Below are positions 18,072 through 26,329 of a stretch of DNA of 64,000 nucleotides, piece by piece. The notes under the pieces are model-generated. The model was not told where the DNA came from. It saw only the letters and a program-made list of their open reading frames with translations, and searched no databases. The translations under genes were made by a program, and so were the position numbers. The stretch's first letter is position 1. Each line of letters begins with the position of its first letter. The DNA comes from Acidobacteriota bacterium. Its GTDB lineage: Bacteria; Acidobacteriota; JAAYUB01. Where the stretch lies: assembly GCA_029565065.1 (NCBI GenBank), contig JAKQOW010000171.1, positions 1 to 64,000 on the forward strand, given 5' to 3'.

Positions 18072-19706
18072 ATGCCGCAACAGGTCCTCATCCACGTTCA
18101 TGGCAACCTGCCGGATGCCGAGCGCCCCACGGTGGGCAACGGACTGCGGGCCCACCAGTTGGGAGCGGCCCTGGCCGAGCGGGGTGTCGCGGTCCGCTAC
18201 GTCACCCACAGCTCGTTCTACCGGGGCGTGCCCCCTCCGGACACCATGTCCCTATTCGACACTTCGGCCGAATTCCAAGCCATCCTCAAGATCCACCGGC
18301 CCGAACTGCTGATTCTGATCCAGGGCGAAGGCTTGGAGATGATTCCGGAAGCCGGTTGCGAAACGCCGATCCTGGCGGACTGGATCGCTCCGCGCATGCT
18401 GGAATTCGCGTTCCAGCGTCTGCCGCTGGAACAGTGGTTGTTCCGCGTGCTGGCCGCGATGAACAAGGCCGACTATCATGCCTGCTGTACGGAACCTCAG
18501 CGGGCATACCTGTACGCCATGCTGCAACTGGCTGGAGTGGAGATGAACCGGGCGTCCGTCGCCGTCGTGCCGCTGGCTGCCGCCGGCCAGGCAGTCGCCC
18601 ACTCGCCATCGACCGGGCCCGATCCGGTTTTCGTGGCCGGGGGCGTGCACTGGCCATGGATTCGCTCGGCCCGCTTCCTCCGCATCCTGCTCGAAGAAAT
18701 GGAGGCGGCCGGACGCGGTGTCTTGAAGTTGTTCGGCGGCCGCTACCCGTTTGCGATTGACGCCGACCAGTATCACAACGCCGTGGAGTCCCTGCCGTCC
18801 TCTCCGCGCCTGCAGTCCAGCGGGCTGCTTCCCTACCCCGACTTGCTGCGGGAGTACGCGGCCGCGGACGTCGCGGTGGATCTTTTTGAGGAGAACCCGG
18901 AGCGGCAGTTGGCGCTCTCATTCCGGGAGATCGACTACCTCCGGTGCGGCTTGCCGATGGTATGCGCGCCGTTCGCCTACATCGCACGCTACGTGGGGCA
19001 GTACGGCGCCGGCTGGGTGCTGCCGGATACCGATGATCAGACGATTCGGCGGGTCTTTCGAGAAATCCTGAATCTTCCCCGACCGCTGCCGGCCGGCTAT
19101 GCCGAGGCGGCCAGTCGGCTGTCCTGCGAGGTCTTCGATTACCGGACGGCAATCCAGCCGATCCTGAAGCTTCTCAGCGGACCGTTGCGTAAAGCGCCGC
19201 CGGCTGCCTCCCTGCTGCGCGCCTCGCTCAACTGGTCGGACCAGGCCCGCCTCGAGATGGAACGGCTCCAGCGGGAGACGCGGGCGTTGCGCGATGAACT
19301 CGCCGCCCGCGAACATGACCTGAACACGCTCCGCGAGTTGGAACAGGAGAAGATGCGCCACCTGTCCGAGTCGAGCGCCACGATCGCCGAATTGCGCCGC
19401 TACATCGCCGACAAGGAAAGCAACCTCCAGCAGAGCGTGAACCTGATCGCCGAGAAAGACCAGGCGCTCGGTTACCAGCAGGCCACCATCGCCCGCCTGG
19501 AAGAGCATGCCCGGCAGCTGCAGGATGAATCGGCCCGGCTGCGGGAACACGCGACCCGGCTGCAGGAGCAACTGGATGCGGAGACGATCCGCCTCCAAAC
19601 AGAATGTGACCGGCTTCGACAGCAGGTGACCGGTCTGGAAGAGACGCTCCAAACCATCCAGTCCAAATTCCTGTATCGCGTCTTCCGGAAGTTCACGGGA
19701 AAGTGA
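18072..19706 (+). CDS. Glycosyltransferase-like protein with C-terminal coiled coil
   Basis: A 544-residue protein with a GT-B-like part (about 1-370; SPRLQSSGLLPYPDLLREYAAADVAVDLF resembles the nucleotide-sugar half of GT4 enzymes). A continuous heptad-patterned coiled coil of about 145 residues (about 385-530) follows, and the end is basic (FLYRVFRKFTGK). ATG 18072 is preferred: GGAAGG at 18054-18059 directly abuts the in-frame ATG at 18060 but is 12 nt from 18072. The acceptor/donor pocket cannot be assigned, and the N-terminal half is divergent. The coiled coil next to a Wzt-C-type ATPase recalls chain-length rulers such as WbdD (inference). Confidence 0.75.
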   Translation: MPQQVLIHVHGNLPDAERPTVGNGLRAHQLGAALAERGVAVRYVTHSSFYRGVPPPDTMSLFDTSAEFQAILKIHRPELLILIQGEGLEMIPEAGCETPILADWIAPRMLEFAFQRLPLEQWLFRVLAAMNKADYHACCTEPQRAYLYAMLQLAGVEMNRASVAVVPLAAAGQAVAHSPSTGPDPVFVAGGVHWPWIRSARFLRILLEEMEAAGRGVLKLFGGRYPFAIDADQYHNAVESLPSSPRLQSSGLLPYPDLLREYAAADVAVDLFEENPERQLALSFREIDYLRCGLPMVCAPFAYIARYVGQYGAGWVLPDTDDQTIRRVFREILNLPRPLPAGYAEAASRLSCEVFDYRTAIQPILKLLSGPLRKAPPAASLLRASLNWSDQARLEMERLQRETRALRDELAAREHDLNTLRELEQEKMRHLSESSATIAELRRYIADKESNLQQSVNLIAEKDQALGYQQATIARLEEHARQLQDESARLREHATRLQEQLDAETIRLQTECDRLRQQVTGLEETLQTIQSKFLYRVFRKFTGK

Positions 19707-19715
19707 TATCGGCCG

Positions 19716-20957
19716 ATGGCCACCGACTCGTTGCATATATGCCTCATCTCGGAAGAGTACCCGCCGGACACCGGCTGGGGGGGCATCGGCACCTACACCT
19801 ACAATCTGGCCCGGGGACTGGCCGAAGCGGGCCATCGCGTGGAGGTCGTCGCGGGGGCCTTGGGTCCCGCCCGTGTCCTGATTGAGGCGGGCGTGACCGT
19901 CCACCGGATCGGTTTTGCCCCGCCCCGGCGAGTTCTCAAGCGGATCGTCTACCGGGGATTTCAGTTCGCCACCCGCCGGGCGCCTTACCTGCGACGCAAA
20001 CTGGAGTATGCCCAGGCGGCCGGCTACAAGGTGCGGGAGATTCACCGGCGTGACCGGGTGGATATCTGCGAAACCGCCGAATACGACGCCAACGGTTGCT
20101 TCGTCGCGCGAAGCGGCGTGCCGCCGCTCGTGGTGAAAGTGCACACCCCGCTGCTGATGAACTATCGCCTCAACGACCTGCCCGTCAATCGGGAAATCCG
20201 ATGGTGCGACCGGCTGGAACGTTACCAGGCGCGCCGCGCGCGGGCGCTGACCGCCCCCAGCCGCAAGATGGCTGAACTGGCCGCGATCTGGCTGAACCTC
20301 GGTCGCGCGCCGACAGTGGTGCCCAATCCAATCGACACACGCCATTTCACACCCGACGGCCCCCGGACCGACCACCCGCCCTACCTCTTCTTCACCGGTC
20401 GGCTGGAACGGCGCAAGGGCGTCCAGGTGCTGCTGCAGGCTTTCCGCGGGATCCATCACCGGCATCCCGAGCTGAGGCTGGTTTTGGCCGGCCATGACAC
20501 GCCCACCTTCCGGCTGGACGGGACCAATCTCCAATTCAAGGAGTTCGCCGCCCGGACGGGACTGCTGGACGGGCTCGACGACACAGTGGAATTCCTTGGC
20601 CGGGTGGACCGTTTGGAGTTGCCGCCCTGGTATCGCGGCAGTGTCGCCTGTGTCTTCCCTTCGGCGGATTTTGAGAATTTCCCGTACGCCTGCCTGGAAG
20701 CGATGGCATGCGGCCGCCCGGCGGTGGTCACGGACGCCGGTGGCATGGCTGAGATGGTCGAGGATGGCCGGAGCGGCCTCTGCGTCCCCGCCGGGTCACC
20801 CGAAGCGCTGGAGGCGGCGCTGGAGCGCCTGGTGGCCGAGCCGTCATTGGCGCAGCAACTGGGTACGGGCGCGCGGCGCCGGGTGGTCGAGACGTATAAC
20901 CTCGCTGTCGTAACCAGGCAGACGCTGGACGTTTACCACGAGGTGCTGGACGCGTGA
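19716..20957 (+). CDS. Glycosyltransferase family 4
   Basis: A 413-residue retaining GT4 enzyme. The N-terminal domain opens ICLISEEYPPDTGWGGIGTYTYNLARGLAEAGH, with the Gly-rich loop of the family. The C-terminal domain has FTGRLERRKGVQVLLQAF and, at the E-x7-E site, FENFPYACLEAMACGRPAVVTDAGGMAEMV. Ten bp separate it from the preceding gene and 4 bp overlap the next. It probably builds the O-chain or outer core; the sugar is not predictable. Confidence 0.92.
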   Translation: MATDSLHICLISEEYPPDTGWGGIGTYTYNLARGLAEAGHRVEVVAGALGPARVLIEAGVTVHRIGFAPPRRVLKRIVYRGFQFATRRAPYLRRKLEYAQAAGYKVREIHRRDRVDICETAEYDANGCFVARSGVPPLVVKVHTPLLMNYRLNDLPVNREIRWCDRLERYQARRARALTAPSRKMAELAAIWLNLGRAPTVVPNPIDTRHFTPDGPRTDHPPYLFFTGRLERRKGVQVLLQAFRGIHHRHPELRLVLAGHDTPTFRLDGTNLQFKEFAARTGLLDGLDDTVEFLGRVDRLELPPWYRGSVACVFPSADFENFPYACLEAMACGRPAVVTDAGGMAEMVEDGRSGLCVPAGSPEALEAALERLVAEPSLAQQLGTGARRRVVETYNLAVVTRQTLDVYHEVLDA

Positions 20958-21901
20958 ACCGCCCCGAAGTGCCCATTTCCGTCCTGGTCTGCACCCGCAA
21001 TCGTCCCGACGATCTGCGGCGGTGCGTGACATCCATTCTGGACGGCCGGTTCCGCCGATTCGAGTTGCTGGTGGTGGACCAGAGCGACGGCGAAGAGTCC
21101 GCCGCATTCGTCGAGAGCCTCGCCGATCCCCGCGTGCGACTGATCCGAACCGAAACGCGGGGTCTGGCCAGGGCGCGCAACCTCGCCGTATTGAACGCCG
21201 CTGCGCCGATCGTGGCGTTTACCGATGATGACTGCATCTGTGATCCCGGCTGGATCGAGGCGATCTTCACCGAATTCGAACGCCATGCCGAGATCGACGG
21301 CCTCTTCGGCCGCGTGTTGCCGTGGGGTGACCGGTTCGCGGACGGTTTTTTTTGCCATTGTCTCATCGCCGATGAGGACGAGCGGATTGTCGCCGAACCG
21401 GTGCCGCCCCATCGTTACCTCGGACACGGCAACAACATGGCGTTCCGAATCCGGCTGTTTCAGACAATTGGACTGTACAATCCGGAGATGGGGGCCGGGT
21501 CACGCGTGCGCAGCGGCGAGGACACGGATGTCACGTACCGCGCCCTGCGTGCCCGGCGGGGCATGAAGTATTCCCCTCACCCCCTGGTCTATCACAACAA
21601 TTGGAACGACCTCGACGCGGCGGACCGCCTGGATCTGGGATACGTGATGGGATTCGTGATGGTGTTCGGTAAATTCTTCCTTTCGGGCGATCGTGTCGCC
21701 GGCCGCTGCCTCAGAGAGCGTCTCGGCGAACTGGTCCGCGACCTGGTTGAGACATTTTGTAACCGGGACTGGCGCAAGTTCCGAAAAACAATAATGAAAT
21801 TCGGCTATTTCGCTTGGGGAATTCCTCTGGCCGTCTATTTCCGCGCTCGCGGTGACACCGCCTGGCCTATAGACGGGTCGGCTCGTTCAATCTATCAATA
21901 A
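20954..21901 (+). CDS. Glycosyltransferase family 2
   Basis: An inverting GT-A glycosyltransferase of 315 residues. The opening ISVLVCTRNRPDDLRRCVTSIL and the metal/nucleotide motif VAFTDDDCICDPGWIEAI are typical, followed by FRIRLFQTIGLYNPEMGAGSRVRSGEDTDVTYRALRARRG with the ED acceptor-site residues. There is a weakly hydrophobic segment near residues 220-240. It is the last gene of the LPS run and converges on the site-2 protease gene, the two stop codons overlapping by 7 bp, with no terminator between them. Confidence 0.92.
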   Translation: MNRPEVPISVLVCTRNRPDDLRRCVTSILDGRFRRFELLVVDQSDGEESAAFVESLADPRVRLIRTETRGLARARNLAVLNAAAPIVAFTDDDCICDPGWIEAIFTEFERHAEIDGLFGRVLPWGDRFADGFFCHCLIADEDERIVAEPVPPHRYLGHGNNMAFRIRLFQTIGLYNPEMGAGSRVRSGEDTDVTYRALRARRGMKYSPHPLVYHNNWNDLDAADRLDLGYVMGFVMVFGKFFLSGDRVAGRCLRERLGELVRDLVETFCNRDWRKFRKTIMKFGYFAWGIPLAVYFRARGDTAWPIDGSARSIYQ

Positions 21902-22884
21902 TATTCGATGGTTATCGGTATTGGGATGAAAGTCAATGCGAAGATCGCCATTGCAAGAAGCGCCACCAGCTTGCGGTTGCGGTCAATGCCTTCTTCATCG
22001 TTCACTGTGGGCGGATGTCTCAATTTCATGAGGAAGAGGATCACGGCGAACAGCAGGTAACCGGGCACCGGCCAGGAGAGGATCGACGATCCCAACAAAC
22101 CCGCGAAACAGGCGATGGAGATGATCCGATGCCCGCGGGGACCCAGTACGGCATAGACAATGTGACCGCCGTCGAGCTGGCCGATGGGCAACAGGTTGAT
22201 GCTGGTGGCGAGAAAACCGAAAAAGGCCGCCCACCCTAACGGATGCAGGGCGATGGCTTCGACGCCGGTGGGAAAGAACAAACGGAACAGCCACGCGGTG
22301 AGCAGCGAGTCCCCGAACACCAGGACCTCGCCTTCGTAGGCATAGGCGGACGGCACGCTGAGCATCAAACCCGCCAGGAAGATGGGTATGGCGGCCGCCA
22401 TCCCGCATAACGGTCCCATCACGCCCACGTCAAAAAGCTGTCGACGGTTCATGAAGGGCGTTCGGATCTTGATGAACGCGCCCATGGTGCCGAAATTCTG
22501 CCCCAGGAAAGGAAACGAGGGGAACGGGATGGGGAACGGCGGCGTCGAACGGATGCCGTACCTCCAGCAGGCCATGAAGTGGCCCATCTCGTGGCACAGC
22601 AGGATGAACAGTAATGCGGCGGCATATGGCAGACCGCGCAGCACGATCCATGGCTTGGTCAGCAGTTCGGCAATGACGTCCAGATCCCAGCCGGCGGCCA
22701 TCCGGTACTGCAGGTCCCATCCATAGCCGGCGAGCGTGGCGGTCATGAACGTCGCCGCCAGCAACAGGCCGGCGATAATCAGGTTCTTCTTTTCGGTTTG
22801 GAGAAATGCCCGGGTTGTCAGTGGTGGCCGGTTATTCCACGTCTCCGTCGCACCCGGCCATGGTTCCAATGATGGTTCAGCCAA
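21895..22884 (-). CDS. Site-2 protease family (M50) intramembrane metalloprotease
   Basis: A polytopic zinc protease of 329 residues. HEMGH (about residue 98) supplies two zinc ligands and the catalytic Glu inside a membrane helix, and NLLPIGQLDGGHIVYA (about 233-248) supplies the Asp ligand. Other typical features are PFPSFPFLGQNFGTMGAFIKI and GPLCGMAAAIPIF. It lacks PDZ or CBS domains, so it resembles the EGY/YdjP-like group rather than RseP. It lies 10 bp after the HU gene, probably co-transcribed. Substrate unknown. Confidence 0.9.
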   Translation of the reverse strand: MAEPSLEPWPGATETWNNRPPLTTRAFLQTEKKNLIIAGLLLAATFMTATLAGYGWDLQYRMAAGWDLDVIAELLTKPWIVLRGLPYAAALLFILLCHEMGHFMACWRYGIRSTPPFPIPFPSFPFLGQNFGTMGAFIKIRTPFMNRRQLFDVGVMGPLCGMAAAIPIFLAGLMLSVPSAYAYEGEVLVFGDSLLTAWLFRLFFPTGVEAIALHPLGWAAFFGFLATSINLLPIGQLDGGHIVYAVLGPRGHRIISIACFAGLLGSSILSWPVPGYLLFAVILFLMKLRHPPTVNDEEGIDRNRKLVALLAMAIFALTFIPIPITIEYY

Positions 22885-22894
22885 TCAGCGCCCG

Positions 22895-23170
22895 TCAGTC
22901 GATGAGCTCGGATTCCAGGTTCTTGCCGGGCTTGAAGCGCACGGTCTTGCCCACCGGGATCTGTTTGACTTCACCGGTTTTTGGATTGCGCCCGATGCCC
23001 GTCTTGCGGTTCTTGACCATCAGCACGCCGAATCCGCGCAACTCGATCCGCTCGCCGTCCTTCAAGGCTTCCTTCATGACGTCGAAGAAACCGACCACCA
23101 CCTCCGCTGCTTTGACCTTGGTGATTCCCAGCCGGTCGGCCACTCTCTGGACGATATCTTGCTTGATCAC
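22895..23170 (-). CDS. HU/IHF family DNA-binding protein
   Basis: A 91-residue histone-like DNA-bending protein. The N-terminal helices (MIKQDIVQRVADRLGITKVKAAEVVVGFFDVMKEAL) and the beta arm (GFGVLMVKNRKTGIGRNPKTGEVKQIPVGKTVRFKPGKNL) follow HU/IHF closely. The arm tip RNPKTGE has the intercalating proline. The start is GTG at 23170 with GGGAGG 7 nt upstream. HU and the IHF subunits cannot be told apart reliably here. A short palindrome sits about 35-48 bp upstream of the start. Confidence 0.95.
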   Translation of the reverse strand: MIKQDIVQRVADRLGITKVKAAEVVVGFFDVMKEALKDGERIELRGFGVLMVKNRKTGIGRNPKTGEVKQIPVGKTVRFKPGKNLESELID

Positions 23171-23204
23171 GCGAAAACCTCCCGGGACTTAATTTTCCGA
23201 GTGC

Positions 23205-23218
23205 TTGATACATATCAA
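23205..23218. repeat. Palindrome in HU-leuS divergent region
   Basis: TTGATA-CA-TATCAA, a perfect 6-bp inverted repeat with a 2-bp centre, placed between the HU start (23170) and the leuS promoter (23270). Its position suits an operator for HU, but the binding protein is unknown. Confidence 0.45.
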
Positions 23219-23269
23219 TTACACAATGCACTGAAAAAAATCAACTGAAAAATGAGAAATCTTTTCACC

Positions 23270-23298
23270 TTGAATTATTTACAGCGGAGTGCTACACT
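23270..23298 (+). promoter_or_regulatory. Promoter of leuS-lptE-holA
   Basis: TTGAAT (23270-23275), a 17-bp spacer and TACACT (23293-23298) preceded by TGC (extended -10). The predicted start of transcription is about 23305, some 30 nt before the leuS ATG, which has GGAG 7 nt upstream. Confidence 0.65.
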
Positions 23299-23336
23299 CG
23301 CGTCCTTTATTCGCCCTCATCACGCGGAGTTGAATC

Positions 23337-25814
23337 ATGGCGGAGATATACCCATTTCGGGACATCGAAAAGAATTGGCAAACCCGCTGGGATGAGCATC
23401 AGGTCTACCGCTCCACCGAAGGCGGTGACCGGCCCAAGTACTACGTTCTGGAGATGCTTCCCTACCCCTCAGGCCGGCTGCACATGGGGCATGTCCGCAA
23501 CTACAGCATCGGTGACGCCCTTAGCCGATTCAAGCGAATGAACGGATTCAACGTCCTGCACCCCATCGGCTGGGACTCCTTCGGCCTCCCTGCGGAAAAC
23601 GCCGCCATCAAGCACGGCATCCATCCCGAGAAATGGACGCTCGACAACATCGCGTTCATGAAGTCGCAGATGAAGCGGCTGGGCTTCAGTTATGACTGGG
23701 CGCGTGAGACCACCACCTGCCTGCCCGAGTACTACCGCTGGAACCAGTGGTTTTTCCTCGAGATGTACAAGCGGGGATTGGTGTACAAAAAGCACGGTCT
23801 GGTCAACTGGTGCAACGTCTGTCAGACCGTTCTGGCCAACGAACAGGTGGTCAACGGCGGTTGCTGGCGCGACGGCAGCGCCATCACCCAGAAGAAGCTG
23901 GCCCAGTGGTGCATCCGAATCACCGATTACGCCGCCGAGCTGCTGGATGAGATCGATCGCCTCGACGGGTGGCCCGAACGTGTCCGGACCATGCAGCGGA
24001 ACTGGATCGGCCGTTCCTCCGGCGCCATGGTGTGCTTCGCCGTGGACGGTTCCGCGGAGCGTATTGAAATCTTCACCACCCGAATCGACACGATCTTCGG
24101 CGCCAATGCGATCATTCTGTCGCCTGAACACCCGATGGTGGAGGCCTTGATCGAGAGCCATCCCGAAAGGGGCCGGCTGCACGAAGCCATCGACACGATC
24201 ATCCGTCGGATCCGAACCGACCGCTCGTTCGTCGACACCGAAAAGGAAGGCATCTGCCTCGACCGTTTCGCGGTGAACCCGTTCAGCGGCGAGCGCCTGC
24301 CCATCTGGATCGCCAATTTCATCCTGATGGAGTACGGCACCGGCGCCATCATGGCCGTACCGGCTCATGACGGCCGCGACCGCGAATTCTCGATCAAGTA
24401 CAATCTGCCCATCCGCCCCGTCGTGGCGCCCCTCGACGGCTGTCCCGGCGAGGGCGAGCTGTTCGAGGCCCAGGGCGTTCTGATCAACTCCGGCGAATAC
24501 TCCGGCCTGAGATCCGAGGAAGCAATGGACCGGATGTCCCGGCGGGCGGAAGACGAGGGCTTCGGCCGCGCCACCGTGACCTTCCGCATGCGCGACTGGG
24601 GCATCTCCCGCCAACGCTATTGGGGCACGCCCATTCCCATCGTCCATTGCGAGGCGTGCGGCCTGGTGCCGGTGCCGGAGCAGGATCTGCCCGTGCTCCT
24701 GCCGCCCATGGAACGGATTGACTACCATGGCGGCTCGCCGCTGGAAAATATCCCCGGATTCGTCCACACCCGGTGCCCGAAGTGCGGCGGCCCGGCGCGT
24801 CGCGACACCGACACCATGGACACCTTCATCGATTCGTCCTGGTACTACCTCCGCTACACTGACGCGGAGATCGCATCCGCGGCCATCGATCCGGCCAAAG
24901 TCGCCTACTGGTTCCCTGTGGACATCTACATCGGCGGCATCGAGCATGCGGTGGGCCACCTCACCTACACCCGGTTCTGGTGGAAGATGATGCGCGACCT
25001 GGGCATGGTGAAAGGCCCCGAGCCGGTGACACGTCTGCTCACCCAGGGGATGGTGATCAAGGATGGCGCCAAGATGAGCAAGTCGTTGGGCAATATCGTG
25101 GATCCGGACTACCTCATCGAGCGATACGGCGCCGACACCAGCCGCCTCTTCATCCTGTTTGCGTCCCCACCGGAGAAGGATCTCGACTGGAGCGACCAGG
25201 GCATCGAGGGATGCTTCCGGTTTCTGAACCGTGTTTACCGGATCGTCACCAAGCACGCCCACTGGCTGGCCACGCGCGATGTCGCCCCGCTGCCGGCAGA
25301 GCCGACGGAGCGCCAGCTGCACCTGTTGCGCAAAACCCACCAGACCATTGCCAAGGTCACGTCCGATATCGAGGAGCGCCTGCAGTTCAACACTGCCATC
25401 GCCGCCTGCATGGAGATGACGAACGAACTGTACGCCGCAGACAATGCCGGGCTTGACGCCCCCGGCGACCGGGCGGTCTTCCGGCAGGCGGTCGAGGCGC
25501 TGATTCTGATGTTCTCCCCGTTCGTGCCCCACCTGGCCGAGGAGCTGTGGGCTCAGACCGGCCACGGCACCTATGTTCTGGACAGCGCCTGGCCGAAGGC
25601 GGACCACCGTTATCTGGTCACCGAGAACGTGGAAATTCCAATCATGGTGAACGGCAAGCTCCGCGCCCGTGTCCAGATCCCCGTTGACGCGAACGAAGCC
25701 TCCGTGAAAGAGATGGTATTCGGCGTGCCACGCATCCAGCAGCTGCTGGCCGAAGGCACTTTGAAGAAACACTTGTACGTCAAGAACAAGGTGTTTAACA
25801 TAATCCTGAAATGA
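23337..25814 (+). CDS. leuS: Leucine--tRNA ligase
   Basis: Charges tRNA-Leu. The 825-residue class Ia synthetase has the HIGH box as HMGH (PYPSGRLHMGHVRN, about residues 42-55). The CP1 editing domain contains TTRIDTIFGA and GTGAIMAVPAHDGRDREF. The leucyl-specific WGTPIPIVHC region is present, and the KMSKS box is intact (GAKMSKSLGN, about 578-587). The anticodon-binding domain and the C-terminal domain ending in KHLYVKNKVFNIIL complete it. Length is normal. It is first in an operon with lptE and holA, overlapping lptE by 4 bp. Confidence 0.98.
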   Translation: MAEIYPFRDIEKNWQTRWDEHQVYRSTEGGDRPKYYVLEMLPYPSGRLHMGHVRNYSIGDALSRFKRMNGFNVLHPIGWDSFGLPAENAAIKHGIHPEKWTLDNIAFMKSQMKRLGFSYDWARETTTCLPEYYRWNQWFFLEMYKRGLVYKKHGLVNWCNVCQTVLANEQVVNGGCWRDGSAITQKKLAQWCIRITDYAAELLDEIDRLDGWPERVRTMQRNWIGRSSGAMVCFAVDGSAERIEIFTTRIDTIFGANAIILSPEHPMVEALIESHPERGRLHEAIDTIIRRIRTDRSFVDTEKEGICLDRFAVNPFSGERLPIWIANFILMEYGTGAIMAVPAHDGRDREFSIKYNLPIRPVVAPLDGCPGEGELFEAQGVLINSGEYSGLRSEEAMDRMSRRAEDEGFGRATVTFRMRDWGISRQRYWGTPIPIVHCEACGLVPVPEQDLPVLLPPMERIDYHGGSPLENIPGFVHTRCPKCGGPARRDTDTMDTFIDSSWYYLRYTDAEIASAAIDPAKVAYWFPVDIYIGGIEHAVGHLTYTRFWWKMMRDLGMVKGPEPVTRLLTQGMVIKDGAKMSKSLGNIVDPDYLIERYGADTSRLFILFASPPEKDLDWSDQGIEGCFRFLNRVYRIVTKHAHWLATRDVAPLPAEPTERQLHLLRKTHQTIAKVTSDIEERLQFNTAIAACMEMTNELYAADNAGLDAPGDRAVFRQAVEALILMFSPFVPHLAEELWAQTGHGTYVLDSAWPKADHRYLVTENVEIPIMVNGKLRARVQIPVDANEASVKEMVFGVPRIQQLLAEGTLKKHLYVKNKVFNIILK

Positions 25815-26323
25815 TCCGCAAGATCGCCATCATCGTCCTTGGGGTGGCCCTGGCCGCCTGCGGCTACAAGGTGTCCGGACGCTACAACGGCCTGCCGGAG
25901 CACATCCGCACGATCGCCGTGCCCACCTTCACCAACCAGACTCTGCGCAGCGGGCTGGAGCAGACGCTGACGAGTGCGGTCAAGAAAGAATTCCTCCAAC
26001 GCGGCAGCTATCGGATCGTCTCCGATCCCGCGGCCGCTGACGCCGTACTCGGCGTGAAGATCCTCAACTATTCGATCACCCCTATCGGAGTCAAGGGGCA
26101 GAACGTCGGCACCGTGTTTCTCCTGATGATTGAGCTGGACATCCAGTTCATCGACCGCCGCAACGACAAGGTGCTGTACAAGGATGGTCGTTTCGTCATC
26201 CGCGAGGAATACGCGCTGGCAGACCGCGCCGTCGATTTCTACATCGAGGACGCCCCGGCTGTCGAACGCGCGGCGCGCACCTTTGCGGCCAGCTTGGTAG
26301 CCACGCTTCTCGAGTCGTTCTGA
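25811..26323 (+). CDS. lptE: LPS assembly lipoprotein LptE
   Basis: An outer-membrane lipoprotein that plugs and assists LptD in LPS insertion. The N-terminus MIRKIAIIVLGVALAAC is a lipoprotein signal with lipobox LAAC (lipidated Cys17), followed by GYKVSGRYNGLPEHIRTIAVPTFTNQTLRSGLE, which matches the LptE family start. The rest alternates beta strands and ends in a helix (AARTFAASLVATLLESF). Location between leuS and holA is the same as in E. coli, which strengthens the call. At 170 residues it is of normal size. LptD is not in the window. Confidence 0.88.
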   Translation: MIRKIAIIVLGVALAACGYKVSGRYNGLPEHIRTIAVPTFTNQTLRSGLEQTLTSAVKKEFLQRGSYRIVSDPAAADAVLGVKILNYSITPIGVKGQNVGTVFLLMIELDIQFIDRRNDKVLYKDGRFVIREEYALADRAVDFYIEDAPAVERAARTFAASLVATLLESF

Positions 26324-26329
26324 GCACCC

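Noticed and set aside
23469..25772. A 767-codon open frame opposite leuS
   Set aside because: It is a shadow of the GC-rich leuS codons. The translation is low-complexity and rich in His, Gly and Arg with no recognisable domain, while leuS on the plus strand has every synthetase motif.
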